From: Legionella bononiensis
Lineage (GTDB): Bacteria; Pseudomonadota; Gammaproteobacteria; Legionellales; Legionellaceae
Direction of reading: 5' to 3'
Assembly: GCF_016786215.1 (NCBI RefSeq)
Contig: NZ_JADOBG010000010.1
Location: forward strand, 310,001-374,000
Length of the DNA: 64,000 bases
In this document: positions 39,267 through 49,044 of the stretch, one piece after another
How positions within the stretch are numbered: the first letter of the stretch is position 1
How the letters are laid out: each line of letters begins with the position of its first letter
Notes under the pieces: generated by a model
Databases searched by the model: none
What the model was told of the DNA's origin: nothing
Seen by the model: only the letters and a program-made list of their open reading frames with translations
Made by a program: the position numbers and the translations under genes

Positions 39267-39422
39267 ATAAAGCAGGGGTACTGATTCATTCAAAATTCCG
39301 ATTGATTAAAGTGATTAGTTGGATATTTTTGAATTTTAAGATTGATTAGAGCAGTGTAAAACAAGATAATGAATATTCTTTTATAGAATTCAATGATGAA
39401 ATGATTAAATGAGAAACAGTGT

Positions 39423-39875
39423 ATGAGTGAGTATATTGATATAAACCAGATAATAAATTTGTTACCGCACCGTTATCCATTTATTTTGGTTGACAGAGTC
39501 CTGGATTATAAAAAAATGGATTATTTGACAGCCATCAAAAATGTTACCATTAATGAGAACTTTTTTACTGGTCATTTTCCAGGCAATCCAATTATGCCAG
39601 GTGTATTAATGCTTGAAGCATTAGCTCAAGCCTGTGCAATTTTATCCAATCTTTCCCGGCAACCTAAAGAAGGGCATGAATTTTTGCATTATTTTGCAGG
39701 AATTGATAATGCGCGCTTTAAACAGATTGTTACGCCAGGTGATCAATTAAGGTTGGAAGTAAAGTTAATAGGACAAAAGAGAGATTTTTGGCGTATGCAT
39801 GGTGAAGCTTATGTAGGTGATAAATTGGCTTGTTCCGCAGACTTATTAAGCGCAGCAAAGGAAATTCTAAAGTGA
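39423..39875 (+). CDS. fabZ: 3-hydroxyacyl-[acyl-carrier-protein] dehydratase FabZ
   Basis: The 150-residue hot-dog enzyme dehydrates hydroxyacyl-ACP in fatty-acid elongation. It has LLPHRYPFILVDRVLD, then FFTGHFPGNPIMPGVLMLEALAQ with the active-site His and Glu. It lies between lpxD and lpxA as usual, 156 bases after lpxD. Its stop TGA overlaps the lpxA start. Confidence 0.96.
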   Translation: MSEYIDINQIINLLPHRYPFILVDRVLDYKKMDYLTAIKNVTINENFFTGHFPGNPIMPGVLMLEALAQACAILSNLSRQPKEGHEFLHYFAGIDNARFKQIVTPGDQLRLEVKLIGQKRDFWRMHGEAYVGDKLACSADLLSAAKEILK

Positions 39876-40642
39876 TAGATGAAAGAGCGATGATTCATCC
39901 ATCTGCAAAGCTGGGAAAAGGGGTATCTATTGGCCCTGGTACAGTTATAGGTGCAGATGTTGAGATTGGTGAAAATACCTGGATTGGTCCTCATGTAGTG
40001 ATAGAGGGACCAACAACGATTGGTAAAAATAATAAAATATTTCAATTTGCTTCAGTAGGTGATGAACCTCAGGATATCACTTATAAAGGTGAACCGACAC
40101 GTTTGGAAATTGGTGATAATAATGTAATACGTGAGTACTGCATGATTAGCCGTGGCACCGTCAAAGGCGGTGGTGTTACCCGTGTTGGAAATAACAATTT
40201 TTTAATGGCTTATTCCCATATAGGTCATGATTGTATGGTTGGTGACCAGATTATTATGGTGAACTATGCGGCCTTATCAGGACATGTCATTGTCAATGAT
40301 TTCGCAATAATTGGTCCTTATGCTGCGGTGCATCAGTTTTGTCATGTAGGTGCTTATGCATTTATTGCGCGTGCAACGTACGTAACTAAAGATGTATTAC
40401 CTTATGTCATGATTGCGGGACATACTACTTCTGCATGTGGAATAAATACTGTTGGATTGCGCAGACGGGGTTTTTCTTCCTCAGCAATTGACAGTTTAAG
40501 ACGGGCTTATAAAATTATTTTCCGAAAAGGTTTGACGGTTCAACAAGCTGTAGCAGAACTGGAGTTAATGCAGAGTGAATGTCCTGAGGTAATTCCAATG
40601 ATTGATGCTCTGAATCAATCTACCCGCGGTATTGTGAGATAG
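39872..40642 (+). CDS. lpxA: UDP-N-acetylglucosamine acyltransferase
   Basis: This 256-residue hexapeptide-repeat enzyme performs the first step of lipid A synthesis. Key features are the beta-helix from MIHPSAKLGKGVSIGPGT, the catalytic His in NYAALSGHVIVNDFAIIGP or its neighbouring SHIGHDC, and the C-terminal STRGIVR. The GTG start at 39872 overlaps the fabZ stop (GTGA) and gives VIDERAMIHPSA, which aligns with the E. coli N terminus; the open frame further upstream is inside fabZ. Overlap suggests translational coupling. Confidence 0.95.
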   Translation: MIDERAMIHPSAKLGKGVSIGPGTVIGADVEIGENTWIGPHVVIEGPTTIGKNNKIFQFASVGDEPQDITYKGEPTRLEIGDNNVIREYCMISRGTVKGGGVTRVGNNNFLMAYSHIGHDCMVGDQIIMVNYAALSGHVIVNDFAIIGPYAAVHQFCHVGAYAFIARATYVTKDVLPYVMIAGHTTSACGINTVGLRRRGFSSSAIDSLRRAYKIIFRKGLTVQQAVAELELMQSECPEVIPMIDALNQSTRGIVR

Positions 40643-41047
40643 ATGATGATTGCTCCCTACCTCGCTGTAGCTTTTGGAGGGTCTTTGGGAGCAATTTCAC
40701 GTTATGCCACAGTAATTTTTGCGCAGAATCTATGGGGATTACGATTTCCTTATGGCACTTTGATTGTCAATACTTTAGGTTCCTTTTTAGCAGGTTTCTT
40801 TCTTACTTTATTAGTGGGGCGTTTCAGTGCTGAAGAGTATTGGCGTTTGTTTTTCTTTACTGGTTTTTTAGGTGCATTTACTACGTTCTCAAGTTTTGCT
40901 GCTGAGTCATTGTTTATGTTTGAACAGGGGCAATGGTTAAAATTGCTGATTAATATTGTAGTTAATAATATCGGAGCCCTGACAATGGTACTTGTGGGTA
41001 CTTTTGTTGCTCGATGTTTGCTTGCAGGATACCTTGATCCAACTTAA
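40643..41047 (+). CDS. crcB: Fluoride channel CrcB/Fluc
   Basis: A 134-residue protein with four membrane helices and the family motifs [28 protein letters not shown] and [18 protein letters not shown]. It exports fluoride as a dual-topology dimer. The ATG follows the lpxA stop without a gap, and serS begins 18 bases later, so it is within the same transcript. No fluoride riboswitch was noticed upstream. Confidence 0.93.
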   Translation: MMIAPYLAVAFGGSLGAISRYATVIFAQNLWGLRFPYGTLIVNTLGSFLAGFFLTLLVGRFSAEEYWRLFFFTGFLGAFTTFSSFAAESLFMFEQGQWLKLLINIVVNNIGALTMVLVGTFVARCLLAGYLDPT

Positions 41048-42352
<1,305 letters not shown>

Positions 42353-42395
42353 GGTCTATCCCTCAGTTTGACAGTTGTGAGTTGCGATTGATGGA

Positions 42396-42419
42396 TGCTG
42401 CGGTCTTACAACCGCAGCA
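42396..42419 (+). terminator. Hairpin downstream of serS
   Basis: TGCTGCGGT (42396-42404) pairs perfectly with ACCGCAGCA (42411-42419) around CTTACA, 44 bases after the serS stop. There is no clear U tract (CGTTCTCATT follows). Probable transcript end for the lpx-crcB-serS region. Confidence 0.45.
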
Positions 42420-42528
42420 CGTTCTCATTGAGACCAATTGGCAATACACTCCAGGTAAAGCACAAAACCGTCCGATATAAATAGCGTTTAATTTGAACAC
42501 AGATAATGAATACAGGCTTAGCTTTGCT

Positions 42529-42557
42529 CCCTTCTCCCTTTTTTAAAGGGAGAAGGG
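42529..42557. repeat. Perfect stem-loop with 13-base arms
   Basis: CCCTTCTCCCTTT (42529-42541) and AAAGGGAGAAGGG (42545-42557) are exact reverse complements with a TTT loop. Pyrimidine- and purine-rich arms resemble the CCCTCTCC parts of the long inverted repeat at 5947-6220. It could act as a transcript end or be a fragment of a dispersed repeat. Confidence 0.55.
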
Positions 42558-42662
42558 CTGGGGATGAGGGTTTTCGCTCAGGGAACACATTCTACTTTTG
42601 ATTTGACGGCTATGGAGCATGGTGACTTCTAGCCGTCTCGCTAGGGAATTTCTGTATTTAAT

Positions 42663-42781
42663 GTAGCCTGGATGAAGTGCGTAGCGCGTAATCCGGGAAG
42701 TCCCGCGAAGCGGGCACCGATTAAAAAGGTACTATGCTGCGCATAGGCCTCCTGGATTTCGCTGTGCTTCATCCAGGCTAC
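42663..42781. repeat. Inverted-repeat element flanked by 19-base direct repeats
   Basis: GTAGCCTGGATGAAG (42663-42677) and CTTCATCCAGGCTAC (42767-42781) are perfect 15-base inverted repeats around a GC-rich centre. ACTTTTGATTTGACGGCTA occurs at 42594-42612 and again at 42780-42798 in direct orientation. GTAGCCTG also starts the inner palindrome of the mobile element near 45,090, so these belong to a dispersed family. Confidence 0.65.
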
Positions 42782-42845
42782 TTTTGATTTGACGGCTAGG
42801 GACTGGTAATTAGCCCAAATGAAAGGATATAAGGTACCTTTTGTC

Positions 42846-43481
42846 CTATAAACCAAAGCTCAGCTTTTGAAACTGATGATTTAACTCATCAAAATGTTCC
42901 AGGCTCGTTGAACAGGTCTGCTCTGGCTCATAATATGAGTCAAATTTTTGAATAATATTCGTCCTAAGTTCATTAATCCTGATGTGATTTGCCTTTCGCT
43001 GTTCGTCAGATAAAACAACCATCTTGAAAAATCCGTAGCCTATAGTTATTGGACCTTCTTTTTTACTTAAATCATATTCTATAATTTTAAGTACCAGGAC
43101 AACTGCTTTTAACAAGGTTGTATGTTCTTCAACTTGAGAAATACTTGCTATGTATGAGGTAATTGATTCAAACAAATTATTTTGTATTCTGTTCAAATCC
43201 ATTATTGACATCAGCGCTTGAATACTCCATGAAGTTGGTAAGCCGTCTATCGCTTCTCGCAAAGCAATTAATGCGTTCCGTTCATTCTCTGTGATTCTTA
43301 TGTGTCCCGACATACAATCCTGTTCGAGGATCTGGTTAATCCATTCTTGTCCAATTTCAATAGCTAACGTTGTTTGACCCGTCTTATTACCTTTATCATC
43401 CTTGACTTGATGATTATCGATTACATTTAAAGAATTCACTTTTAACAAATAGTCGATAACCTTGGCTTTGGTTAAACTCAC
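42846..43481 (-). CDS. Legionella-type protein of unknown function
   Basis: A 211-residue soluble protein without signal peptide or membrane segment. It is mainly predicted helix (LIALREAIDGLPTSWSIQALMSIMDLNRIQ). The last 30 residues, with EPEQTCSTSLEHFDELNH and a hydrophobic LSFGL end, resemble Dot/Icm export signals. No family is recognised. GGAG lies about five bases before the ATG. It stands alone between two long repeat-bearing gaps; an effector role is only an inference. Confidence 0.6.
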   Translation of the reverse strand: MSLTKAKVIDYLLKVNSLNVIDNHQVKDDKGNKTGQTTLAIEIGQEWINQILEQDCMSGHIRITENERNALIALREAIDGLPTSWSIQALMSIMDLNRIQNNLFESITSYIASISQVEEHTTLLKAVVLVLKIIEYDLSKKEGPITIGYGFFKMVVLSDEQRKANHIRINELRTNIIQKFDSYYEPEQTCSTSLEHFDELNHQFQKLSFGL

Positions 43482-43997
43482 AAACGCTCCTTGTTTATCA
43501 GTTAATCAATCTTTTAACCCTTAAATTCCAATGATACCAAAGAGAAATGAGTTCAAACATCGATTTCCTTCAGTATACACTGCCTCCCTAATTCCTTCGG
43601 GATTGTGACATCACTATCCTAAAGCGAAACGAATAGAAAGTGCAATGGCTAAATGAACTGTTGTTGTTAATTTCAATAAACTTGGCACAAACTGAACTTC
43701 AACTCTATATATTCTGATTGATTGTGCGATTTAATAGGAAGAAGAAAATAGCATTCCCGGCTTCTTCTGAACTGTATTCCCGAGAACCCTCTACACCTAT
43801 ATGGCTCTCGAGGTTAACATGGGATGATACCCTTCTTTAAACAATGAGCTGCACTCCTTAATTCATTATCACCAATAATGTTTTTTAATCCTGTTTGAAC
43901 AATTCCGCACTACACGAAACGTACAGTTTAGAATTCACTATAATCGCCAATTTTTTGCTATGATGCATCAAGCAATTAACGTACAGGGCACACATCT
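43482..43997. other. Intergenic region, no gene seen
   Basis: About 516 bases between two divergent orphan genes. A TATAAT lies at 43939-43944, 54 bases before the downstream ATG, without a good -35. ACGTACAG occurs twice in direct orientation, at about 43919 and 43980. Otherwise nothing is recognised. Confidence 0.45.
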
Positions 43998-44870
43998 ATG
44001 GCTGCGAATATGCGCAAAAAAGAAGAGCTTGTTGAGATTCAACTGACTGGAGGAAAAGAAAGTAATCGTTTTAAGACGGAAGTTATTGATGAACGTATGG
44101 GGCGTCAGGAAGTTCGCGACATGGCTCTATCTGGCGCAATGACTGGATGTCATGTCGTAATTGCTGTCAGTAAGTACGATCCTCAGAACCAATATATGCT
44201 TCATATGAATGCGACATCTAATAACCCGGCAGCTCGTAATTTGTCTTATTCAATTATTCCTTCGGAGTTCACTTTGTATTTGGTTGCTCCGAATAGCGCG
44301 TTAATAGAATATGGTGTGGGAGATATTGATCACTTTATCGATAAAGTTGAATGTAATTATAATGTGAAGTTTGATAAAACGTTTTATATCAAACACCCAG
44401 GTGAACGATTATATATTACGTATAAAAATAATGGGGAACTGTCTTTTTATGATGATTTTCAGGCAAAAGCAACTACTAAAATTGATATAAAACACAATGT
44501 AATTATTACCCCTGAGGTACTTAAAATTCGAGAAATAATTTCGATATTACTTGCCAATCGTGTAGTGGGTTTATTAGGTGTCAAAAAAAATCCCAAGCAT
44601 TTTGATAGTCTAATGAATGCCTCTACCCTTATAGAAATAGGAGAGATAGCAAGAAAAGCTTATCTTAAGAAACCTCGGTATAGAGATGAAATGATTATTC
44701 ATCCTACTTATGAACTACTTCAAGAATTAACACGGTTTGGCGTCGAACAGGAAAAAGGCCCTAACTCTTTTGGTGATGTAATTAGAAAATTAAAAGCACA
44801 GTTTCCTGATTTGCTAAAAGATGTAGATCCCAAAGTTGCTGAGAGTTATAAACCGCCTGGTTATTATTGA
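43998..44870 (+). CDS. Legionella-type protein of unknown function, possible effector
   Basis: A 290-residue soluble protein with no signal peptide or membrane segment and a mixed alpha/beta pattern. The start is charged (MAANMRKKEELVEIQLTGGK). Central phrases are SEFTLYLVAPNSALIEYGVG and FYIKHPGERLYITYKNNGE, and the end is VAESYKPPGYY. No family is recognised. Isolated position between long gaps, lack of export signal and AT-rich composition are like many Dot/Icm substrates, but the C terminus is not strongly E-block-like. Confidence 0.65.
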   Translation: MAANMRKKEELVEIQLTGGKESNRFKTEVIDERMGRQEVRDMALSGAMTGCHVVIAVSKYDPQNQYMLHMNATSNNPAARNLSYSIIPSEFTLYLVAPNSALIEYGVGDIDHFIDKVECNYNVKFDKTFYIKHPGERLYITYKNNGELSFYDDFQAKATTKIDIKHNVIITPEVLKIREIISILLANRVVGLLGVKKNPKHFDSLMNASTLIEIGEIARKAYLKKPRYRDEMIIHPTYELLQELTRFGVEQEKGPNSFGDVIRKLKAQFPDLLKDVDPKVAESYKPPGYY

Positions 44871-45252
44871 TCCATTTTTTGTATTTCAGTACAGTGAATT
44901 CACCCACTTTAAGCTCATTGTAGGGATTTTGGGCTTATTGTGTGAAACCTTACTTCTAACAGTAAGCCTGATATGCTCGATACAGGTTGCCAGAAATACT
45001 ATCCCTACCTAATTCAAGTTCTCATTTAGAACAATAATTAGTACACATCTGGCAGACCATAATGTTCACTGCCATTAAGTTAAGTCTGAGTAGCCTGTAT
45101 TAGCGAAGCATAATACAGGATCTAAGTGGCTACAAACTCCATTATTTCCCTGTATTACGCTTCGCTAATACAGGCTACAAAAATAGCCCCCCCCTTAACT
45201 TAATGGCAGTGACCATAATGCTCAAGTATTATCTCATAGCATTTAAAGGAAG
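44871..45252. other. Intergenic region with a short mobile element
   Basis: About 380 bases between convergent genes with no coding potential. It is dominated by the mobile element at 45065-45210 and its target duplication. Confidence 0.6.
45065..45210. mobile_element. MITE-like element with 19-base terminal inverted repeats and 10-base target duplication
   Basis: TCACTGCCATTAAGTTAAG (45066-45084) and its exact reverse complement (45194-45212) form the ends. GACCATAATG occurs directly at both borders (45055-45064 and 45211-45220), so the duplication shares its first two bases with the right inverted repeat. Inside is a second, nested palindrome, TAGCCTGTATTAGCGAAGC near 45091 and its complement ending near 45176. 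At about 146 bases it cannot encode a transposase and must be moved in trans. The ends look like those of an IS4-type insertion sequence, a tentative family call. Confidence 0.75.
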
Positions 45253-46710
45253 TTATTCAATATGAGGAATCTTACGATTGTTCATATCACCAATAACAAC
45301 GGTAGCTGGCAGCGCATCAGTTTGGGTATTGGTACCATCCATGCCGAGAAAGTCATCATAAGCAAAAGCATAGGAGTTAAGAAAACTCTGCTGCGGATGC
45401 TGAATATAGCGATCACTACTTAGGGCATGCATCGCCTCAGAATAAACATTCACACAGGGGGCATTTCCAGCTGCACCACATTGATTTTGTGAGTAATCAA
45501 CTGAATTATCCACATTATTAAAATAGAATTCTATTAGGTTTTGCATTTGTTGTTTATTTTTAAAAACAGGGTTGCCACGCTCATCAAAAAAATCTTTGCC
45601 CATAAAGGCGCTTTCTTTACGCATTAACATTCCTGAAACCACTGCAGAAGTTAGATCTCTGGCAATAGTTGAGTCAATAGCGTCTGTATTATTAAAAGGT
45701 GCTTGAGCGCCCATTAATATTGAATTACTCGTTTGGGATAAACTTAAGTCATAAGAATAAGTTTTTAAGTTAGTTCCAGCATCTTGTTTAAAAACTATGG
45801 TTTTAGTACCAGGAATGAAAGAACCAGACCAAATTCCTTGCTTCAATTCGCTTAAGTCAATTTTTATAGAGCGGTTCATATTTGAGGAGTAGTATTGACT
45901 TAAGTCATTCAAATAATTATTGAAATAACCTGTAAAACTGTTTCCAGCTCTACCCGGAGCATCCACTCTCATCAAGTTATGTTCCTCATCGTACTTAACT
46001 AAACCAGACCACTCAGACTGCTGCCACTGGGTTGCACATGCAGATGAATCAGGCGATAAATCCAAAGCACCGCATACTATGGTTTTCATATTGGATATCA
46101 CACCCTCTATACCACCTATATGTCCATACTCATGGCCGCCTTGTTTAATGGTATAAGGAATTGCGAAAAAATCCACCCCGGTTGGATTGATCACTGTTTC
46201 ACCACTTGTACTGTAGTTAAATTCAACTTTATCAAATAGAGTGCCATTCGTTGTAGTCAGTGGATTATTCACATCAGGTTGTTTCGGCGTCAAAGTTTTA
46301 TCATCAGTAGGCATATCCAATGGATTACCAAAAGAAAGATATATTCGAGCAGAGGTAATATGTGGAATGCATGCGTTTGCTAAACCAGAATCATCTTGGG
46401 TTAATTGTGATAAAGGGATCCCAAAATCCTTCCCGTTTATTGTTTTATTGTCGATATCAAATAAGGTTCCTAGTTTATTTCCGCCATCAAACTTAACATA
46501 CGTATGCTTATTTGTAGCAGGGTTTAAACCTAAAACTACTATGTAAGTATTTTCCTTTTTTATGCTTGCATTGTGCGTCTGAGTTAAGTCAAAGCTAATT
46601 GACATACCACTTTGACAGGGTGATTGCGCTAAAGCCATGTTACTTATTGGAAGTAATCCTATCAATCCTAGTATATATGCACCTTTATTTTTTAGTTTTA
46701 TATTATTCAT
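45253..46710 (-). CDS. Secreted GH64-like beta-1,3-glucanase/thaumatin-like protein
   Basis: A 485-residue protein with a signal peptide (YILGLIGLLPISNMALA, then QSPCQ). The middle has the GH64/thaumatin-like phrases TLFDKVEFNYSTSGETVINP and VDFFAIPYTI, and the C-terminal half continues the fold with YSYDLSLSQTSNSILMGAQ and AFAYDDFLG. GH64 enzymes release laminari-pentaose from beta-1,3-glucan, a polymer of fungal and algal walls. The catalytic Glu/Asp pair could not be fixed with confidence. It stands alone with AT-rich flanks. Confidence 0.72.
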   Translation of the reverse strand: MNNIKLKNKGAYILGLIGLLPISNMALAQSPCQSGMSISFDLTQTHNASIKKENTYIVVLGLNPATNKHTYVKFDGGNKLGTLFDIDNKTINGKDFGIPLSQLTQDDSGLANACIPHITSARIYLSFGNPLDMPTDDKTLTPKQPDVNNPLTTTNGTLFDKVEFNYSTSGETVINPTGVDFFAIPYTIKQGGHEYGHIGGIEGVISNMKTIVCGALDLSPDSSACATQWQQSEWSGLVKYDEEHNLMRVDAPGRAGNSFTGYFNNYLNDLSQYYSSNMNRSIKIDLSELKQGIWSGSFIPGTKTIVFKQDAGTNLKTYSYDLSLSQTSNSILMGAQAPFNNTDAIDSTIARDLTSAVVSGMLMRKESAFMGKDFFDERGNPVFKNKQQMQNLIEFYFNNVDNSVDYSQNQCGAAGNAPCVNVYSEAMHALSSDRYIQHPQQSFLNSYAFAYDDFLGMDGTNTQTDALPATVVIGDMNNRKIPHIE

Positions 46711-46932
46711 CTTAACCTCTTATGCTCTATAGCTTGTCATGTTGACAGGTGCAATACGCGCTCTAAACAACATGGTTTCTTTCATAAAACTCTTACTGTA
46801 CTTTGATTGATCACTAGTTTGCTTACGTATTTTGGAAATTCAAGTATATAGATGAATAAAAATGATAATTGGATATCTTGTTAATTTTACCAAACTTTTA
46901 CACTCATTTATTATCATAACACCTCGAGGGTA

Positions 46933-47547
46933 TTATTTTTTGGGACTAAACAATTGAAATACACGTGTCGCAAATTGAACCAGCTTAAATTCGCGCGCCT
47001 TGAATACAGGATCCACAGGAGTGTTAAACAAATGGTTTGTATAATTGGATAAAGTTTTTGCCGAAATCGCCAAAACAATGTCCAGAATTTGCTTTTCTGT
47101 GTAACCAGCCGAGAGAAACTCTCTGACTCTTTCTACAGATGGCCGTCCTCTGGTCCATAACATTTCCCGGGTAAAATCGGCAAGAATCCTATATTGTTCA
47201 TCTGGAATTTCACGATCATTGCGTATTGCATCAGTAATTGCAGGATCAAGTTTAGCGGTAAAATCTGCTACCGTAGAGTGCGCAGCAAGACAATAATCAC
47301 AGCCATTTTCATAACTGATAATCAGAAATATAATTTGCTGTTCTTTGGCGGAAAACCCGGAGGATTGAGAAAACATCGTGTACGCATCGAGATAAGTTTG
47401 CAATACTTCAGGAGCATTTGCCATAACCTTAAACAGATTGGGAACCATTTTGGTATCGTTCCGTGAACGCTCATACAATTTATTTACCCAATCATTACTT
47501 GATTGTTCAACTAAACCCGATTTCATAACGTATCTATCATCACTCAT
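46933..47547 (-). CDS. AhpD/carboxymuconolactone decarboxylase-family peroxidase-like protein
   Basis: A 204-residue helical protein with the AhpD-type active-site motif YENGCDYCLAAHSTVAD (Glu, Cys-x2-Cys, His), as in alkylhydroperoxidase D-like antioxidant proteins. Both cysteines are present, so thiol peroxidase or disulfide-reducing activity is plausible. GAGACA lies before the ATG. It is divergent from the frameshifted outer-membrane gene, sharing the region 47548-47723. Confidence 0.83.
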   Translation of the reverse strand: MSDDRYVMKSGLVEQSSNDWVNKLYERSRNDTKMVPNLFKVMANAPEVLQTYLDAYTMFSQSSGFSAKEQQIIFLIISYENGCDYCLAAHSTVADFTAKLDPAITDAIRNDREIPDEQYRILADFTREMLWTRGRPSVERVREFLSAGYTEKQILDIVLAISAKTLSNYTNHLFNTPVDPVFKAREFKLVQFATRVFQLFSPKK

Positions 47548-47723
47548 GATTGTCTCTTAATTTAGTATCCTTATATGATCATAGACAAAATGATTTACAT
47601 TTACTTAATTCCCCACAAAATTTCGTAGTTCATATATACTGCGTTTATAAGAATCCTATAATTCTTGATTTAAAACATGTTATTTTTTATATTGGTAAAT
47701 TGAGTATCAAAATAAGAAAATAC

Positions 47724-48679
47724 ATGCGGAAATTAAAACCTGGTTGTTTCTTGGCGATGCTATTATTTTATTGCTTCAAAGTATATGCCTTGGAACCCTG
47801 GTTTACTGGACCTGCTATTGCCATTTCCGGAAAAACTGTTCCAAAAGGGGTCATCGCAATTCAACCCTATGTTTTTTATACGGATATTTATGGAGCCTTT
47901 ACCAATAATAAAAAAAAATAAACACCCCGGATATTCATCAGACCAATACTGACTATTTTCTATTTTACGGACTAAATGATTTTCTGGATCTGCAAGGACT
48001 GATTTCACTGGATCAAAAAAGTCAGCTCAATAGATCCTCAGATGGAATTGAAGATTCACGTATCTTAATGGGAATACAATTATTAAAAGGTGAACTTCAT
48101 ACCTGGAAACCCTTTGTAAAAGTGACACTGGCTCAATACATTCCCACAGGAAAATATACTAATCTATCTCCAGAGCTTCACGGACTGGATGCACACGGCA
48201 CTGGTGCTTACGGCCAGCAGGCAGGTCTTGTTATCCAAAAATATTATCTGTTTAAAAATCAGCATTATCTTGCCAATCGCTCAGTATTTTCTTATCGCTT
48301 CCCTTCTAATGTTCATGTAAATGGTTTTAATGCATATGGCGGTGGTTTTGGAACAAACGGTCAAGTCAAAACAGGATATGTTTTTCAAGCTGACACAGCT
48401 ATAGAGTATCAATTAACTCAGAACTGGGTAGCAGTTCTGGAGTTAAATTATCTATACAGTAACAAATCAACTTTCTCCGGACTCCCGGGAATTACTCATG
48501 CTGGCATACCGGCTCTAAATGGTTCTGATAATCAATACAGCTTTTCTTATTTGCCAGGAATTGAGTACAACTTGAGCTCGAAAATAGGCATACTGACGTC
48601 GCTCTGGATGCCCGTACAAGGGAAAAACTCCGGAAATTATATTACTGGACTGGTTACTGTTTATGCCACCTTGAACTAA
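47724..48679 (+). pseudogene. Outer-membrane beta-barrel protein gene interrupted by a poly-A frameshift
   Basis: The first part starts at ATG 47724 with a signal peptide (LKPGCFLAMLLFYCFKVYA-LEPWFTGP), and runs into TAA at 47919 right after nine A bases (47910-47918). The -1 frame then continues without a stop through NTPDIHQTNTDYFLFYGLND, DSRILMGIQLLKGE (the ATG at 48068) and beta-strand-rich sequence to 48679. Joined, it would be about 318 residues, resembling the MetA-type phenol-pathway outer-membrane transporter family. Ten or seven A bases would restore it. It may be a dead gene, a phase-variable one, a ribosomal -1 frameshift site or a sequencing error. Confidence 0.75.
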
Positions 48680-49044
48680 GCCTAATAGTAGTTAATTCAT
48701 ATTAATAGGGTCAGGAGCAGAGACGTACCCTCATAACAGTTATCATCATGTATTAATGAAAAATCCTGTGAATAACTCGTGCTCCTTAGTCCTGATGACG
48801 CCATCCCCTGAGGAATCCTGGCATTTATTTAATCACCCTATAGATCGTTATTAATTCACACTGAGCTAAATGACGTCATCCTCGCGAAGGCGAGGATCCA
48901 TTTAACAAACAAAATCAGGTGCTAATTTGATACATGGATTCCCGCCTTCGCGGGAATGACGTATTTATTACTCACACAGGTCTGTAGTTAATCAGGTGAG
49001 TAATTATTTGTCATGATTCCTCAGCGCCATCCCTAACCCAATAT
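48680..49044. other. Intergenic region with an inverted-repeat element
   Basis: About 365 bases between convergent genes, with no gene seen. The inverted repeat at 48873-48962 occupies the middle. Confidence 0.55.
48873..48962. repeat. Palindromic repeat of the CGTCATCC/CGCGAAGGCG family, copy 1
   Basis: The 28-base arms at 48873-48900 and 48935-48962 are inverted with four mismatches; each arm is also self-complementary around GCGAAGGCG or CCGCCTTCGCGG. The outer ends are ACGTCAT and ATGACGT. The same family appears at 52243-52327. Confidence 0.75.

Larger units (their letters stand above)
42353..42845. other. Repeat-rich intergenic region after serS
   Basis: No gene is supported. It contains in order a GC-rich hairpin (42396-42419), a perfect 13-base stem-loop (42529-42557), a 19-base direct repeat (42594-42612 and 42780-42798), and an inverted-repeat element (42663-42781). 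It marks the switch from the conserved core to accessory DNA. Confidence 0.65.
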
